DNA of 64,000 nt, taken from Tetragonia tetragonoides. Its lineage: Eukaryota; Streptophyta; Magnoliopsida; Caryophyllales; Aizoaceae. The position numbers and the translations under genes are program-made. The notes below the pieces were generated by a model, which made no database searches, had not been told where the DNA came from, and saw only the letters and a list, made by a program, of their open reading frames with translations. This document shows positions 45,568 through 58,673 of the stretch, in pieces (position 1 is the stretch's first letter; each line of letters starts with the position of its first letter). Location of the stretch: NCBI GenBank assembly GCA_038025085.1, contig CM076152.1, positions 22,032,001 through 22,096,000 of the forward strand. The letters are read 5' to 3'.

Positions 45568-47060
45568 TGTAGACACCCTAATCGGTTCTCATCCCCTGAC
45601 ACCGCAACGCCCGATGATGATGGTAATGGATTAACATGGACGTAAGTAGAAAAGGACATTGCTCGGAAATCGAGACCAAATTCCTTGAAACCTCAGTCTT
45701 TGGATAGCCCTTATTATAAGGATTCCAACGCCTTTGACATTGCCTCAATCAGGTTCCCGGATCAAGAGATATCGCGTCTCAAAGATTTGGGTCAAAACCG
45801 CTCAATCCCAAGGGCAATTTCGTAATTTACAAAGCACAAAAAGTCAAAAACCCTAGTCATGCGCGCGCCGTCAAGCTCGGCGGCCTTCGCGGGCTGCTCA
45901 GCGGCCAGCGCGTGACAACGGAAGCTGTCTGGCCAGCCGCTGGCCCCAGCGGCCACCGCCGGCCTCACCTGCCCTCCGTGTGGCCGCTGAATCAGTTTTT
46001 TGACTGGGCCGAGTTTTGGCGCCGGGCTTTCGGCCCTAGGTCCCCAAATCCGTCCCTCAACTCTATAAATACTCCCTTTCACCCTCTTCTGCGGGAGGGC
46101 AGTCAGTTCATAATTTTGAGAGCATTGAGAGCACATATTTCCCCAAATTCAGAAATCTGAAGATCCAAGCAAGCAATACACCTAGCCTAGCACCCAAGAT
46201 CGAAGAGCAATCCTAATTCTACTAGTCCCGTTCGAATGGAACGTCCAGGTTAACCATCCTGAGGGCCTAATTCTTTATTAAATCTCTTATTTTATCGTTC
46301 ATTAATCATGTTTTATTTAGCTTTTGATTATGGTTGAATAAATTTGCATGCCTTTGATTTTGTATATAATTATGCATGATTAGTTAATATAAAGTTTGAG
46401 TCTTTTTATTAGTTTATGCAAGTTTGCATCTTTTTGTAGTTTTTGCATGCATATAGTAGCCTCCTAGGTTTATTTTAGCATAAAGTTAGCATATTTGCAT
46501 TATTTATTATTCTTTTGAAGATACTACCGGTTTTATTGATGTGCATATGCAATATTTGGCGCGTTTAGCAAAGTTGGTAGGTTGGAGCGTTAATTTAATG
46601 CTTATATTATGTTGTGCTTGTTAATAGTATGCATGTAAATCGGATCTAAATTATGCAAAGTGATAACGTAGGTAATTTGGTTGCTCTTAACCCGCCTAGT
46701 TAATTTAGGACTATTAGACGACCGGATTTGTATGGAACCATCTAGCATAAATAAATATTTGACATGGATAAGCTTAGTAGAGGCCGTTTATACGGGCGAT
46801 TTAGATGAAATTTATTTTGTTTATTTCTTACCTACATCCCCGAACTCAATACTTAGTCCCCATGGGCATGAGTCAATTCCCAATAGGAATTGGGGTGCAC
46901 CTTTGATGGTTTCCAATTATTTCCTTAAAAATTGGTGGCTGCTTCTTATTTGCAAATTATTGTTCTTTATAATTAATTTGAATCGCATGCATATATATAA
47001 AAACTATTAATTCCAATTAAATATTTCAATTAAGCGCCCGAAAAGGCGAGGGTTCTTACA
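45568..47060 (+). repeat. 5' LTR of the gypsy element
   Basis: Contains a GC-rich AGCGGCC block (about 45865-45990) upstream of a TATA box, TATAAATA (46064-46071), in the arrangement of a U3 promoter. Compared with the 3' LTR it lacks two short GC-rich segments. Confidence 0.95.
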
Positions 47061-47061
47061 G

Positions 47062-47080
47062 TGGCGACTTCACTGGGGAC
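47062..47080 (+). other. Primer-binding site of the gypsy element
   Basis: tggcgacttcactggggac directly follows the LTR end plus one base. TGGCGAC...TGGGGA sites are usual in Tat/Ogre-like elements and are attributed to a tRNA other than initiator Met, probably tRNA-Arg. Confidence 0.75.
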
Positions 47081-48064
47081 TTAATAAGAGGATGTAATTC
47101 GAACACTTATCCATGTCAATAATTTATGCTATTTGGTTCAATTACCGTACGTGTTTATTTCCTTTGCCTTTTTGCATCCATATCATTCATATTGCATGCA
47201 TCATCTTTGCAAGATGTTGAAAGACATCACCACACCATTATAGGATCTACCCTTTGGAATATTGTCTATGACTTAGGCCAGTGACCCACTCGGTTCGAAT
47301 TACCTTTGCACATAGTCGTGTTCCACCCCATGACATTTACATGTTTCCATTCGAGATGTGTAAAACGGTACGTCTAGTCTTACTATGCATCCCATAGATG
47401 ACAAAACGCATCCGGTTGTGGGTTACCTTATCCAACCATAGTTTGTGTCAAACCACTGCATTACGTCTCATAGTCCATATCAAAGTGCTAAGTGCTTTAT
47501 TTGCTATATTATTAATTATTTCTTTGCTATGTGAGTAACTTCTATAGGATATTAGGAATAGATCCCCTCTTAGGATTCTGTTTCTTTTTGAGTTCTGATT
47601 AGGGAAGGTTTCCCTTTTGTACCTGTTCAAATAGAGTCTAGGATCTTATCTTTTTAGGAAGTAGAATCCGTTTATGACTCCGACGATGCTAGTGACCATG
47701 TTAGGAAGACGTTCCTTTCCATCAGAATTAGATTGCATGCAAATAACATATTCCCGTCAATGATCTTTCACCAAATAAAAAAAAGAGTCTAATTTAATTC
47801 CATATGCAAGTCAACAGTATTTCTCATTTTCTAAAATTAGGGAGTTTCATCCCCATAAGCAAGTCAAGAGTATCTATAATTCTAATAGAGTCGAAGGAAC
47901 ATTGATTAGAATATGCTATTTATATAAAATCGCGTCTTACCCAAAAGATCACCATGTTGAGGATTAATACTAGATTCTCTTCCCACATTTGTTTTTAAAA
48001 TAAAACTTTTATTATTATGTGGAGATTCCTATTTATTTTCTATCTTCTTAAACAGGCCTTTTTT
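47081..48064 (+). other. Untranslated leader of the gypsy element
   Basis: No coding domain in about 1 kb between the primer site and the first gag-like ATG at 48065. Confidence 0.6.
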
Positions 48065-50040
48065 ATGTCCAGAATTGGTAGAAGTAGAAATCCTGGTCCT
48101 AGGGAGTGGCAGAGAGACGAGTCCAGCAAGAGGTTAGTCCGCAAATTGTCGTTCGAGCTTTCACCACAAGCATAGTTCGTGGGCCCTGTTTGGCACGATT
48201 AGCTTCGCACACCGCAACTGTCACCTCAAACCTCGCCATCCAATTCACCTAAGTCCGTTATGTCTGGAGACGCCGAGAGAACCGCTGACCAAAAGATGTA
48301 TGACCTTTTAGCCCAAATGGTCGCCACGAACGCTAGATTCATTGATATGGAAGCCCGTGTCGCCAAGTTGGATCCCCCTAATAGGGATGAAGATGAGCCC
48401 AAGCCCGATGGGGAAAAGGCCGAACCCTCCACTAAAGAGGTGCAAGAGCTTCAAGCCAAGCTAAACAGGCTTGAATCCGTCTTAGGTAAGAGTCGGGCCT
48501 TCAACGACATGATCATTAATTCTGAGGGCTATGCTCCCCACATTAAGGGAAAATTGCCACCAAGTTCTCCATGCCTGAAGTTCCCACATTCAAAGGAACC
48601 GATGATCCACAAGATCACATTAGAGCTTTTACTACTGCATTGGGCCTTAGAGGCATTGAACAAGAGCTGTATGTTCACCTCTTTCCCCAAACCTTGGATC
48701 CTGCTGTCGGGGCCTGGTTCTTCAAGTTGCCCACCCAAAAGCTGGAAAAATGGGAAGATCTATCCACACTGTTCCTTCAGAGATATGCTTACAATGTCTT
48801 GCCGCCCATGACATTAAGAGAGCTGGACATTACCGAGCAAGGAGACGAAGAAGGATTCACTAGCTTCGTGAGAAGATGGAGGACTAAGGTCGCTGAGATG
48901 ATTCATCGCCCATCTGAAAGGGATCAAATCCGCATGCTAGTCCAGAACTTGGCATCTGAATACCGTGAACACATGAAGTTTCAACCCATAACCACCTATG
49001 CTCAATTAACTGAAGTGGGCATGGCCATTGAAGATGACCAACTCCAAAGGGGGAAGAACAAAGTCACTTACAACAACAACACAAGTGGATATAAAGACAA
49101 GAAATACACCAGTACCAACCATAGCTCCACTAGTAGAGGAAATGAAGTGAATCCCATAACTGATAGGCGTCCAAGAAGGTATACTCCCCTCGGGATGACT
49201 TATGTCAAGGCTCTAGACAAGTTGATCAAAGGACACTATCTACACCCGATTGGGCCTACCCCCGATACACCTGTAGAGAAAAGGTCACCATATTGGAATG
49301 AGTCCGCATTCTGCAAATACCATAGGGGGCGTGGGCACGATATTGAAAAGTGTTACACCTTTAAGGATAAAATCCAAGATCTGTTTGACAATGGCACCAT
49401 ACCATTGCCTAAAGCTGCACCACTGCCCAGTAACAACAACAATCCCCTTGGGAACTCTTTTGCTATTGACATAGAAGAAGGGTTCGATCCCTCCTATTTG
49501 ATCACACCTATTGGACAGGCTATACCACTATACCCAAGCGTAAGATCCACGCTCGATGTCTGCGGCCTTTGGGATAGTGATGAGGAAGATAATGGGGCAT
49601 ATACTGATCCAGAAGATGTGTTGACTCCTCAAGTCCATGACATAACCAATGGCAAAGCCTGGTATGATATCTCCGACGATGAGAAGGAAGAAGATGACAA
49701 AGCTCTGAATTATCTCACGAGATCGGGACGCCAATTCAGGCCCGAAAACATCTATATGGATCCATCTCAAATCCAACCCGTAGAGCCTGTAGCCATCCCC
49801 AATAGGGATTCAGCCCAAAGAAAAACAGCGAAAGAAGATGATGGGACCAATATCCTCAAGCAACTGAAAAGAACAAAAGCCGACATATCCATATGGCAAC
49901 TATTAACAACTTCTATCACTCATAGAAGGGCCGTGCTGGAGGTCTTGAACGCAACTACCATTTCACCAAATGCCACTCCTGAAGAGGTAGTCAACCTCCT
50001 AATCCAAGGAAAGTCATCCACGGCCATCACCTTTTTCTGA
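48065..50040 (+). pseudogene. Gypsy gag remnant
   Basis: Begins near ATG 48065 (MSRIGRSRNPG) and is broken by a stop near 48172. It reads from 48260 as a charged region with a coiled-coil-like stretch (EVQELQAKLNRLESVLGKSR). A one-base shift near 48560 moves the frame to 48571-50040, the gag core (DPQDHIRAFTTAL; WEDLSTLFLQRYAYN; REHMKFQPI) and a zinc-knuckle-like CKYHRGRGHDIEKCYTFKDK near 49312-49370. The protein would package RNA and form particles. Here at least two breaks disable it. Confidence 0.85.
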
Positions 50041-51540
50041 TAAAGACCTTCCACTCGAGGGTATTCACCACAACAAGGCCCTTTACCTTACTGTAATCTG
50101 TCAACAGAGACAAGTCCCTATGACTTTGGTCGACAATGGCTCAGCTGTAAATGTATGCCCCTTGAGGACTTCTGAACACCTCAAAATAGATTGCAACAAC
50201 CTCGCGCACTCCGCACAAGGGTTAAGGGCCTATAATAATTCCAAAAGAAACGTATTGGGTACCTTCTCCATGAATATCAATATCAGGCCCATTGAGAAAA
50301 TGGTCCAATTCCATGTGATAGACATTCCGGCTACTTTCAACCTACTCCTGAGGAGGCCCTGGTTACACGGTTTAAATGCTGTAGCTTCAACTCTGCATCA
50401 AAAGGTGAAACTATCCTTGGCAGGATCCACCTTGGAGGTCTGCGCTGATACTATGATAGCCTAGATTGAGAAAGCTCCTGTCCTAAAGATAGAACATAAT
50501 GAGCAAGACGAAGAGCTATGGGGTTTTGAGAAGATAGCCTTCATAGAAACAATAGAGCCCACACTCAATGTGAATGCTTTACTCAGAAAGCAAGGTCACT
50601 TCCCAGGCACCACTTTGGGCCCTCACCCCAAGGTAGCTCAAGCCTTTTGGAACACTAAGATAAAAAATGACTTATTCGGGCAAGGCTACAAGCCCACAAG
50701 GCAAGAAGTTAGAACCTACATGTCCAAAGTGATGGCTAAGAAAAGGGTCCTTGCAGCTAACAAACCCATTACACATAACATGGATCCTTATCCCCTCACC
50801 CTCAATGGGCAATTCCTTCAGGAAGGCGACCCATGCCTTTACTACGGATTCCCTGAACCATACACGATCAACGGGATCCTAATGTCGGGCTTTGAGGCGT
50901 TTCAAGACTGCTTCCTCATGAGCGAAGACACACCCATACCTCCCAATGAGGGCCAATCCACTAAAGATTGGGCTAATGACATGGCACCCAACGACTTTGG
51001 GCTTTTATTTGGCGAAGAGCGTCGTCAATACGACGAGACCACTACCCAACGACTTTCAATGAAGGATTCGACCCAACCAAACTAATTGCCCCAATCGGGC
51101 CCGACCGCACCACCTGGAAGCACGAGACGATCTGGACTCCAGTCAAAGGAGCCAAATACAAGTTCACCATCTGCAACGGCCCTACAGGAGGGCCCAATTC
51201 CGATTCCGAGTCCGATTCCGAGTCCGAGTCTGATTCTGAGTTTGTTATCCTAGAAGTGTCGGGTAGTCCACCCCAGTCTATTCCTAAGGTCCTTAGCGAT
51301 GACCTCATTGATGTATTGTCCACTTCTATTAATATTATGAACGTCGATTTTGCTTACCCGGATTGCCTCACTGCTAATAATTCAGAAAATATAACGGAAT
51401 TGCCGAAAGAAGTTATTAAAGCACTAATCGAACATGAGCAAAAGACTTCGATAGTTAAAGAAACGGAGACAATAAACATTGCAACCAGTGATGAGCCTCG
51501 CCACAGCAAATAGGCTTATCTTTAACATCTAATGAACGCG
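50041..51540 (+). pseudogene. Gypsy protease and linker remnant
   Basis: Frame 50120-50464 contains MTLVDNGSAVNVCPL, the protease active-site region (D-N-G-S where D-T-G/D-S-G is usual), and LLLRRPWLHGLNAV. A stop at 50462 and further breaks at about 51082 and 51511 divide the linker to RT. The linker contains a run of Asp/Ser-coding gattccgagtcc-type repeats at about 51195-51240. One former gag-pro-pol reading frame is inferred. Confidence 0.75.
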
Positions 51541-54500
51541 AACAATTCGTAACACTTCTAAAGAATTATACGGATGTTTTCGCCTGGTCCTACAAGGACA
51601 TGCCAGGCATAGACCGCAAAATTGCTCAGCATACCATTCCACTAAACCCCGACTGCAAACCAGTCAAACAAAAGCTAAGAAGAATGAAGCCAGAGTGGGC
51701 TCTTAAGATCAAGGAGGAAGTCCAAAAACAAATAGAGGCCGGCTTCATAAGAGTGGCCAAATACCCCGATTGGGTAGCCAATATTGTCCCAGTCCCCAAA
51801 AAGGACGGACGGGTCCGAATGTGTGTAGATTTTAGGGACTTGAACAAAGCAAGTGCAAAAGATGACTTTCCCTTACCTCACATAGACGTCTTGCTAGACA
51901 ACACCGCCGGACACGCCCTTTTATCATTCATGAACGGGTACGCAGGATACAACCAAGTCCTCATGGCCAAAGAAGACGAAGAGAAAACCACTTTCATCAC
52001 ACAGTGGGGTACTTATTGCTATACGGTAATGTCGTTCGGACTTAAGAATGCAGGAGCCACATACCAAAGAACCGCTATGACCTTACTCCACGACATGATG
52101 CATAAAGAGGCTGAAATGTATGTAGATGATATGATCATAAGGTCCAAAGACAGAGTAGGGCACGTACCTTCACTTCAAAAGTTCTTCGACAGGCTTAGGA
52201 AGTACAATATGAGGCTTAATCCCAAGAAGTGCGCATTCGGAGTTACATCCTGCAAACTTCTAGGATTTGTCATAAGCACCAGAGGGATAGAAATTGATCC
52301 ATCCAAGATCAAAGCCATAATAGACATGCCACCTCCGAAAACGGAAAAAGAAATAAAAGGCTTCCTAGGGAGAATCCAGTACATTAGCAGGTTCATTTCC
52401 AAGCTAACTATTACTTGTGAACCCATATTCAAGAAACTCAAAAAAGAGGTAAAGACGGAATGGGACGAACAATGCCAAAAGGCCTTTGACAAAATAAAAG
52501 CATATTTATCCGAACCACCCGTTCTAGTACCGCCCATCCCAGGCATGCCTCTAATACTCTACCTTACAGTCACAGAAACGTCAATGGGGGCCATGCTAGC
52601 CCAAGAAATAGATAAGGAAGAAAAGGCAATATACTATGTAAGCAAGAAGTTTCTGGAATATGAAACCCGCTACTCATCCCTGGAAAAGACATGTCTAGCT
52701 CTAGTAGCAACTACCAAAAAGCTGCGACATTACATGCTCTAACACACGATCCACATCAAATCAAGAGAAAATCCTTTGAAGTACATATTCGAAAAGCCCA
52801 TACTAAATGGTAGAATAGCAAGGTGGACCGTTCTCCTTTCAGAGTTCGACCTCAAATTTGAACATCAAAAAGCCATAAAAGGGCATGCTATTTCAGAATA
52901 CCTGGCCGACCAAGCCATAAACGAACCAGATCACAAGGACGAATACCACTTTCCAGACGAAGTGGTTATGACCTTAGATACGGAAACTTGGCAGCTATAC
53001 TTCGACGGAGCATCCAACCAAAAGGGTTTTGGAGTAGGAATACTGATAGTATCCCCCGAAGGTGCACACACACCCATTTCAGACAAGCTGGACCACGAGG
53101 TCACAAATAATGGCGCCGAATATGAAGCTTGCATAATAGGACTACAATCCGCCATAAGCCTTGGCGTTAAGACACTCCAAGTCTATGGGGACTCGTCACT
53201 CATAATTAACCAAATCTCCAAAGTATGGAGGGTTAAAAGTGAAACCTTGGCACTCTACCAGGAATACTTGGATAAGATTATAGTGTATTTCAATCAAATA
53301 CACTTTACATACCTTCCACGAGAAGATAATCAATTTGCAGACGCCTTGGCTAAGCTAGCAAGCATGATTAACATACCCGAAACCATTCGGATGATGCCTA
53401 TCGGCGTACAAAGGAGATCTGAGCCTTCATATTGCGACGCCTTGGAAGTGTTCCACGACGAAGAGAACGAGTGGTACACCGATATAAAAAACCTACTTGT
53501 CTACCAGCTCTATCCTCCTGATTCTAGTCCTAGAGCCCAGAAAGCACTTAGAAGGCTCGCGGTCCAACTCCTGGAAGTACAGGGTGAAATATACAAGAAA
53601 AACCCAAACGGAGTCAACCTCCGCTGCCTAGGTACCGAAGTGGCCCATAAAGTCTTAAGGGAAGTACATGCAGGAGTGTGTGGACCGCACATGAACGGTA
53701 TGATGCTATCTAGGAAGATAATAAGACTCGGGTATTATTGGACAACGATGAAGAAAGATTGTTGTGAATTTGTCAAAAGATGCACACAATGCCAAACCCA
53801 TGCCAATCTACAACACCTACCACCAAGCCCATTATATACCTTCACCTCACCTTGGCCTTTCTCAGCCTGGGGGATCGATATCATTGGCAAAATAACCCCA
53901 ACAGGAAAAGGGGGCCACGAGTATATCCTAGTCGCAATCGACTACTTTACTAAGTGGGTCGAGGCGCAATCATACGCGAAGCTCAAAGCAAAGCATGTGG
54001 TAAAGTTCATTAATAATAACATAATAGCTAGATACGGAGTTCCCCAAGAAATCATTAGTGATAATGGGTCACACTTCATGAAGGAAGTAATCGAGCTTTT
54101 AGCCCAGTTTAAGATCCAGCATCGAAAGTCATCTCCCTACAGACCGCAAACAAACGGTGCAGTAGAAGCGGCCAACAAAAACATCAAGAAAATCATTGAA
54201 AGAATGTCCGAAAATTATCATGACTGGCCAGACAAGCTACCGTTCGCACTGTGGGGTTATAGGACATCAGTTCGCGCATCAACGGGAGCAACACCATACT
54301 CCCTAGTTTACGGAATGGAAGTCGTATTACCAATTGAATTGGAGATCCCATCTCTAAGGATTGTGTTAGAAAGTCAAATCCCAGAAGTAGATTGGGTCCA
54401 AGCTTGCTACGATCAATTAGTCTTGCTGGATGAGAAAAGGTTGCAAGCTTTGCACAATGTGAGAATCTATCAGAGCAGACTAACAAGGCACTTTAACCAA

Positions 54501-54716
54501 AGGCTCAAAACGAGGGATCTTAAGGTTGGAGACTTAGTACTTAAAGAGGTAAGGGCAAATGTCACTGACCCAAGAGGCAAATTTCGACCCAACTGGTTAG
54601 GCCCGTTTATCATCACAAAGATATTGACAGGTGGCGCTGCAAGATTGACAGATTTAGACGGAATTGAATTTAGTCTATGGATAAATATGGATCAATTAAA
54701 AAGGTTCTATGCTTAG
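51541..54716 (+). pseudogene. Gypsy pol: reverse transcriptase, RNase H domains, integrase
   Basis: RT runs about 51600-52300 (VPVPKKDGRVRMCVDFRDLN; FGLKNAGATYQR; YVDDMIIRS near 52120), followed by an RNase H connection (52300-52742). After a single stop at 52741-52743, the second frame 52776-54716 carries an additional RNase H-like domain (LYFDGASNQKGFGVGIL near 52996; NNGAEYEACIIGL), then the integrase: HHCC finger (HAGVCGPHMNG...CTQCQ, about 53667-53790) and catalytic core with D (GIDIIGK), D (ISDNGSHF) and E (AVEAANK). This is the best-preserved coding region of the element, with only one stop over some 1040 codons. Confidence 0.93.
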
Positions 54717-54770
54717 GCAAGACACCCAATGTAACACTTTCGAGAGGCCCACATAAGGCTAACTAATCTC

Positions 54771-54811
<41 letters not shown>

Positions 54812-55192
54812 GGGATTAGATGTTAAAAAAAAACAAATAAGAACTACAAGTGGCCTGATTCCCCTAAAAGGATACGTAGGACAACCCAATTATAATTGGG
54901 CGGCGCCCCCTTCATCAAATTCGCATTCAAAAGTTGTTAAAACACATAATAAACACAGGGTTGCAATATTAAAATGAGCATGTCTTCATAAATAAATAAT
55001 AATAAGTCCATTACAAGACTCAGCAATTCCTAACATAACATTAAAAAAAAAAAAAAAGAAAGAAAAAAAAAAGAGAAGCATTTAAGTCTAATAAAAAAAA
55101 AAAAAAGGAGGGCACATCACCCTTATTGAATTTAAAGCAAATAAAAGGCAATCCTAAGCTAGACATGCTCCAATAGAGTATTTCCTAATAGA
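54717..55192. other. Spacer after pol with long A-runs
   Basis: Contains a run of about 37 A (54773-54810) and further A-rich tracts near 55040-55110. No gene. Confidence 0.7.
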
Positions 55193-56093
55193 CTACTCCG
55201 TGGCTTCGGTAATAGGGACAACATCTTCCATAGGTTCATCAACCTTTGGGCCTTCCACTTCGCGTTCCTTGGGAGCCCATCTCTCTCGAACCACAAGCTC
55301 TTCTTCCTTTTCAACCTCCATTGGAGGAGCACTTGTAGAGGCCTCATGGTCGTTGGCCCGAATTTGGGGCTTCTCCTCAGGCTTAGTAGTAATCTTGACT
55401 AAAGCTTTCTTGGCCTTTGGGTTAAGAACACTCTTCACATGCTTGACTCCCTTTTGTTTACCCTTCCCTTTATGATCATTAGGGTTAGAAAGCCTCAAGC
55501 TGGCCTTGACTGACTGGGCCTTAAGGTCATCTTGTTCGGATTTCCTGCATGCACGACGGCCTTCCGCAGTCTTACAATCCATCCAAGCCTCATAAGCTGA
55601 AGATATCACCGTCGGAGCCTTGATATGAGGAATGGTCCACTTAGGGCGACGATCCGATGCACACTCCTATGATCTTACCATACTAATAGTCAAAACCCGG
55701 GTTGCGGGCGCAACACTATCCTTCTGTGGGATGATCTGGCGTTTCCCATACTGCCGCATAATACGGCTAGGGAATATATAAGTCAAAATTTGAAGACCAA
55801 GGACTTGATAATATCCAGTCTCCTTGCTACATCCGATTGCGGATCTTAAGCCCCACCACTTGACAGTCCATCTTAGCAAATTCTTCAGGAAGAGGACACA
55901 ATTCGTTATACCCGAACCTAAAAACATGAAACTTATCATCCCAAAAATCAACCGCAACCTCAAAAAGGTTCCAGACAACTTGAACCTGCTTCAGATGGAA
56001 GAAAGCATTCAAGTGAAAGGGCACAAGTCTCATCCTTTCCTCCGGGGTCATAGATTGCAACCACTTATCAAACTTAGCTTCAAAACTTGCCAT
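55193..56093 (-). pseudogene. Antisense ORF of the gypsy element, DUF7745/mobile-domain-like, truncated
   Basis: Starts at ATG 56093 on the minus strand (MASFEAKFDKWLQSM). The N-terminal part reads VDFWDDKFHVFRFGYNELCP, then PLPEEFAKM, resembling the start of the plant DUF7745/mobile-domain-like proteins found with retrotransposons. A shift near 55900 joins it to PSRIMRQYGKRQIIPQKDSV (a C-terminal motif of the same family), so the middle of the domain is deleted. A stop follows at 55667. The tail (55609-55193) is Lys/Glu-rich and ends EATE. A minus-strand TATA box lies about 100 bp upstream. The family assignment is from memory of the motif, not from a search. Confidence 0.65.
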
Positions 56094-56192
56094 GGTTGAA
56101 TTCTAAATTATTTGGAGGTTTCTCTCTTTAAAAAGCTCTCTATTGCTATTGAATTATGAAGGTGATGTCCCAAAACTGGGACTAACCCAAGG

Positions 56193-56200
56193 CTTATATA
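56193..56200 (-). promoter_or_regulatory. TATA box for the first antisense ORF
   Basis: TATATAAG on the minus strand, 100 bp upstream of ATG 56093, with a GC-rich block further upstream (56245-56450). The spacing suits a plant core promoter directing antisense transcription. Confidence 0.5.
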
Positions 56201-56785
56201 GGGCTCGCACGAAAAAAGACGAAAATAAGGCAACCCGTCGGAAAACGAGCTTCAGCGGCCTATAGGGCAGCCGCCGAAGGCTCGGCAGCCCCGTTATGGC
56301 AGCACAGGCCCAGCGGCCAACCGCTGAAACTCAGCGGCCAGCCGCCCAGCCTCTGAATCTGACGGCCCCTGTTTTGACCCCCGCTCCTTCGCGTCAGCCG
56401 CTGAACGCCCCTCTTTGGCCGCCGAGCCTCCTTTTCGAGGCGGCACTCTTCTACCCGATTTTGGACACTTTCCTTAACCGTTTTGGACTCCGATTTGGCT
56501 CAGTTTCCTATTTACTCTATTATTACTATTTTCTATTATTTCCTTAGTTATTTATGGGAACTCCACTATTTCTTTAATTCTTTTTTTGATGATTATCATC
56601 TTTTATTTTATTCACCCCTTTTTACACTTATTAATTTTATTTTATTTTGGCACCCCTTTCTTTTTTCATTTTTTTTAGGAGGGATAGGGTACACCCAATT
56701 TTAACTTTTGGGCTGTACCATTTTTGCTACATGGCTATTACTTGCGCTTTTGTTTGACTACATGTGCATTTGCATTAGCCTAACT
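56201..56785. other. GC-rich AGCGGCC block and AT-rich spacer
   Basis: 56245-56450 is rich in AGCGGCC/CAGCCGC words like those in the LTR and near 61750-61930. From 56460 to the hAT insertion it is T-rich without a gene. Confidence 0.6.
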
Positions 56786-58582
56786 TAGGCCTGGCAAACA
56801 GATCAGGTCGGGTCGGGTTCGGGTTGAACCCCACTGACCTGATTACTAAACAGGTCAGAAAACTCGACCCTAACCTGATCTGTTTAATAAACAGGTCAAA
56901 AAATCTGACCCTAACCTGATCTGTTACAGATCAGGTCGACCTGAAAACGACCTGCGTAACCTGATTTATTTTGCACACTTGTAAAATGATTCATAAAAAT
57001 TCTTGTTGGCACTTTGGCAGCACCTCGCCACCTCCTCAAGACCTCAAGTGCTCAAAGCACCTCAAACTCTCAAGTCTCAAGGCTGCTGACAGTGACACTG
57101 TCATGACCAAAAAAATCCAAGTTTACAAATTACAAGCACTTTGGCAGCACCTAGCCAGCTAGCCTGACAGCCTGACAATCCAAGTTACAAGTTTACAAAT
57201 TACAAGAACCAAAAAATCCAAGTTACGCTCCCACTAGCAGCTTTAGCCGTCGAGTCTAACTCCTCATCAGAACTCAGATCTTCAATATCATGAGCAAAAC
57301 CCTCCATCTACATAAAACAGACCACAAAACTCATGAAAACAGAACCACAAACAGACCACAAAACTCATGAAAACAGAACCACAAAACTCATGAAAACAGA
57401 ACCACAAACAGACCACAAAACTCATGAAAACAGAACCACAAAACTCATGAAAACAGAACCACAAACAAACCACAAAACTCATGAAAACAGAACCACAAAA
57501 CTCATGAAAACAGAACCACAAACAGACCACAAAACTCATGAAAACAGAACCACAAATACTAAGCAAAATCTACCCATTCGACTGAATTAAAAGTTTAAAA
57601 CTTAAACATGAATAAACCATTAATCAGAATCTATCATAATTTAAATTAAACGAATTAAAAATATAATCAGAAGACATAGATGAAGTGAGAAAAAGAGAAA
57701 ACTAACCGTCTTGTTTGGAATTTGTGAGGTATAACTTGATTAAATCTGTAAAAAAAAAAAACATAAAAAACATAAATGAAGTGAGAAAAAGAGAAAAAGA
57801 GAAAAAGAGATGAAGAGATGAGAGATTCGAAAGTTAGGGTGAGAAAAAGAGATGAAGATTCCAACCCAACAGCAAAGATATAAGATCGAGAGATCGAGAG
57901 AGTGAGATCGAGAGATCGAGAGAGTGAGATCGAGAGATCGAGAGAGTGAGAGAGTGAGACTGTGAGACTGAGAGTGAGAGAGAGTGAGACAGAGTGAGTG
58001 AGGAAGAGCTTGAAGATGAGGAAGATAGAGAATGAGAGAGAATGAGAGAGACAGTGAGATCGAGAGATGGAGAGAGGAAGAGCCGAAGAGGAAGACGGAA
58101 GAGGCGAGCGAAGAAAGATCCAGAATATGAGAGAATCAGAGAGAGTGAGGAAGAGAGAGAAATTAAATGACGGCAAAATAAAATGAGGGGTAGGGTTTTT
58201 TTTTTCCCCTCTTTTATCTCTATTTTGGGTTTGGGCTTGGGCTAAGTTTTGGGTCAGTTTTTTTTTTTTCCATTTCACTTGTGGGCTAAGCTTTTATCTC
58301 TAACTTAGATTAGATGGGTTAAACGGATCAGGTCGACCCGAACCCGATAAAAATCAGGTCGACCTGATCTGTGACCTGACCCATTTAATATTTTCGGGTT
58401 GAGCAGGTAATTTTCAGGTTGAGCAGGTTGAAATTTTCAACCTTAACCTAACCCATTTAAGTTTTCGGGTCAATCAGGTCGACCCATTTAATGTTTCGGG
58501 TCGAAAATCCCAACCCTAACCCGCTTTTTTCGGGTTAGGTTCGGGTCGGGTTATCGGGTCGGGTTAGTTTTTGCCAGGCCTA
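56786..58582. mobile_element. Non-autonomous hAT element nested in the gypsy element
   Basis: Inverted ends TAGGCCTGGCAAA / TTTGCCAGGCCTA with a perfect 8-bp duplication, gcctaact (56778-56785 and 58583-58590). Subterminal regions are full of caggtcgacctga, gggtcgggtt and similar short inverted words (about 56800-56960, 58320-58570), as in many plant hAT elements. No transposase. The interior holds a 57-bp minisatellite (57305-57560) and a gagatcgaga-type purine repeat (about 57880-58100). Confidence 0.93.
57305..57560. repeat. 57-bp minisatellite, about 4.5 copies
   Basis: Each unit combines a 34-bp and a 23-bp version of the same word (catgaaaacagaaccacaaa plus variants). ATG positions 57333, 57390, 57447 and 57504 show the exact 57-bp period, which keeps reading frames open on both strands. 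The encoded repeats are not a recognised protein. Confidence 0.9.
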
Positions 58583-58673
58583 GCCTAACTATATGCAGGG
58601 ACCAATAAAAATAGTAATATATTAAAAGCAAAGTCAGAATATTTTGTTCAACACAAATGTTCAAAAATGTATT

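Noticed and set aside
57288..57590. Two overlapping repeat-protein ORFs on opposite strands
   Set aside because: They are produced by the 57-bp minisatellite, whose period is divisible by three. No family resemblance and no start context.
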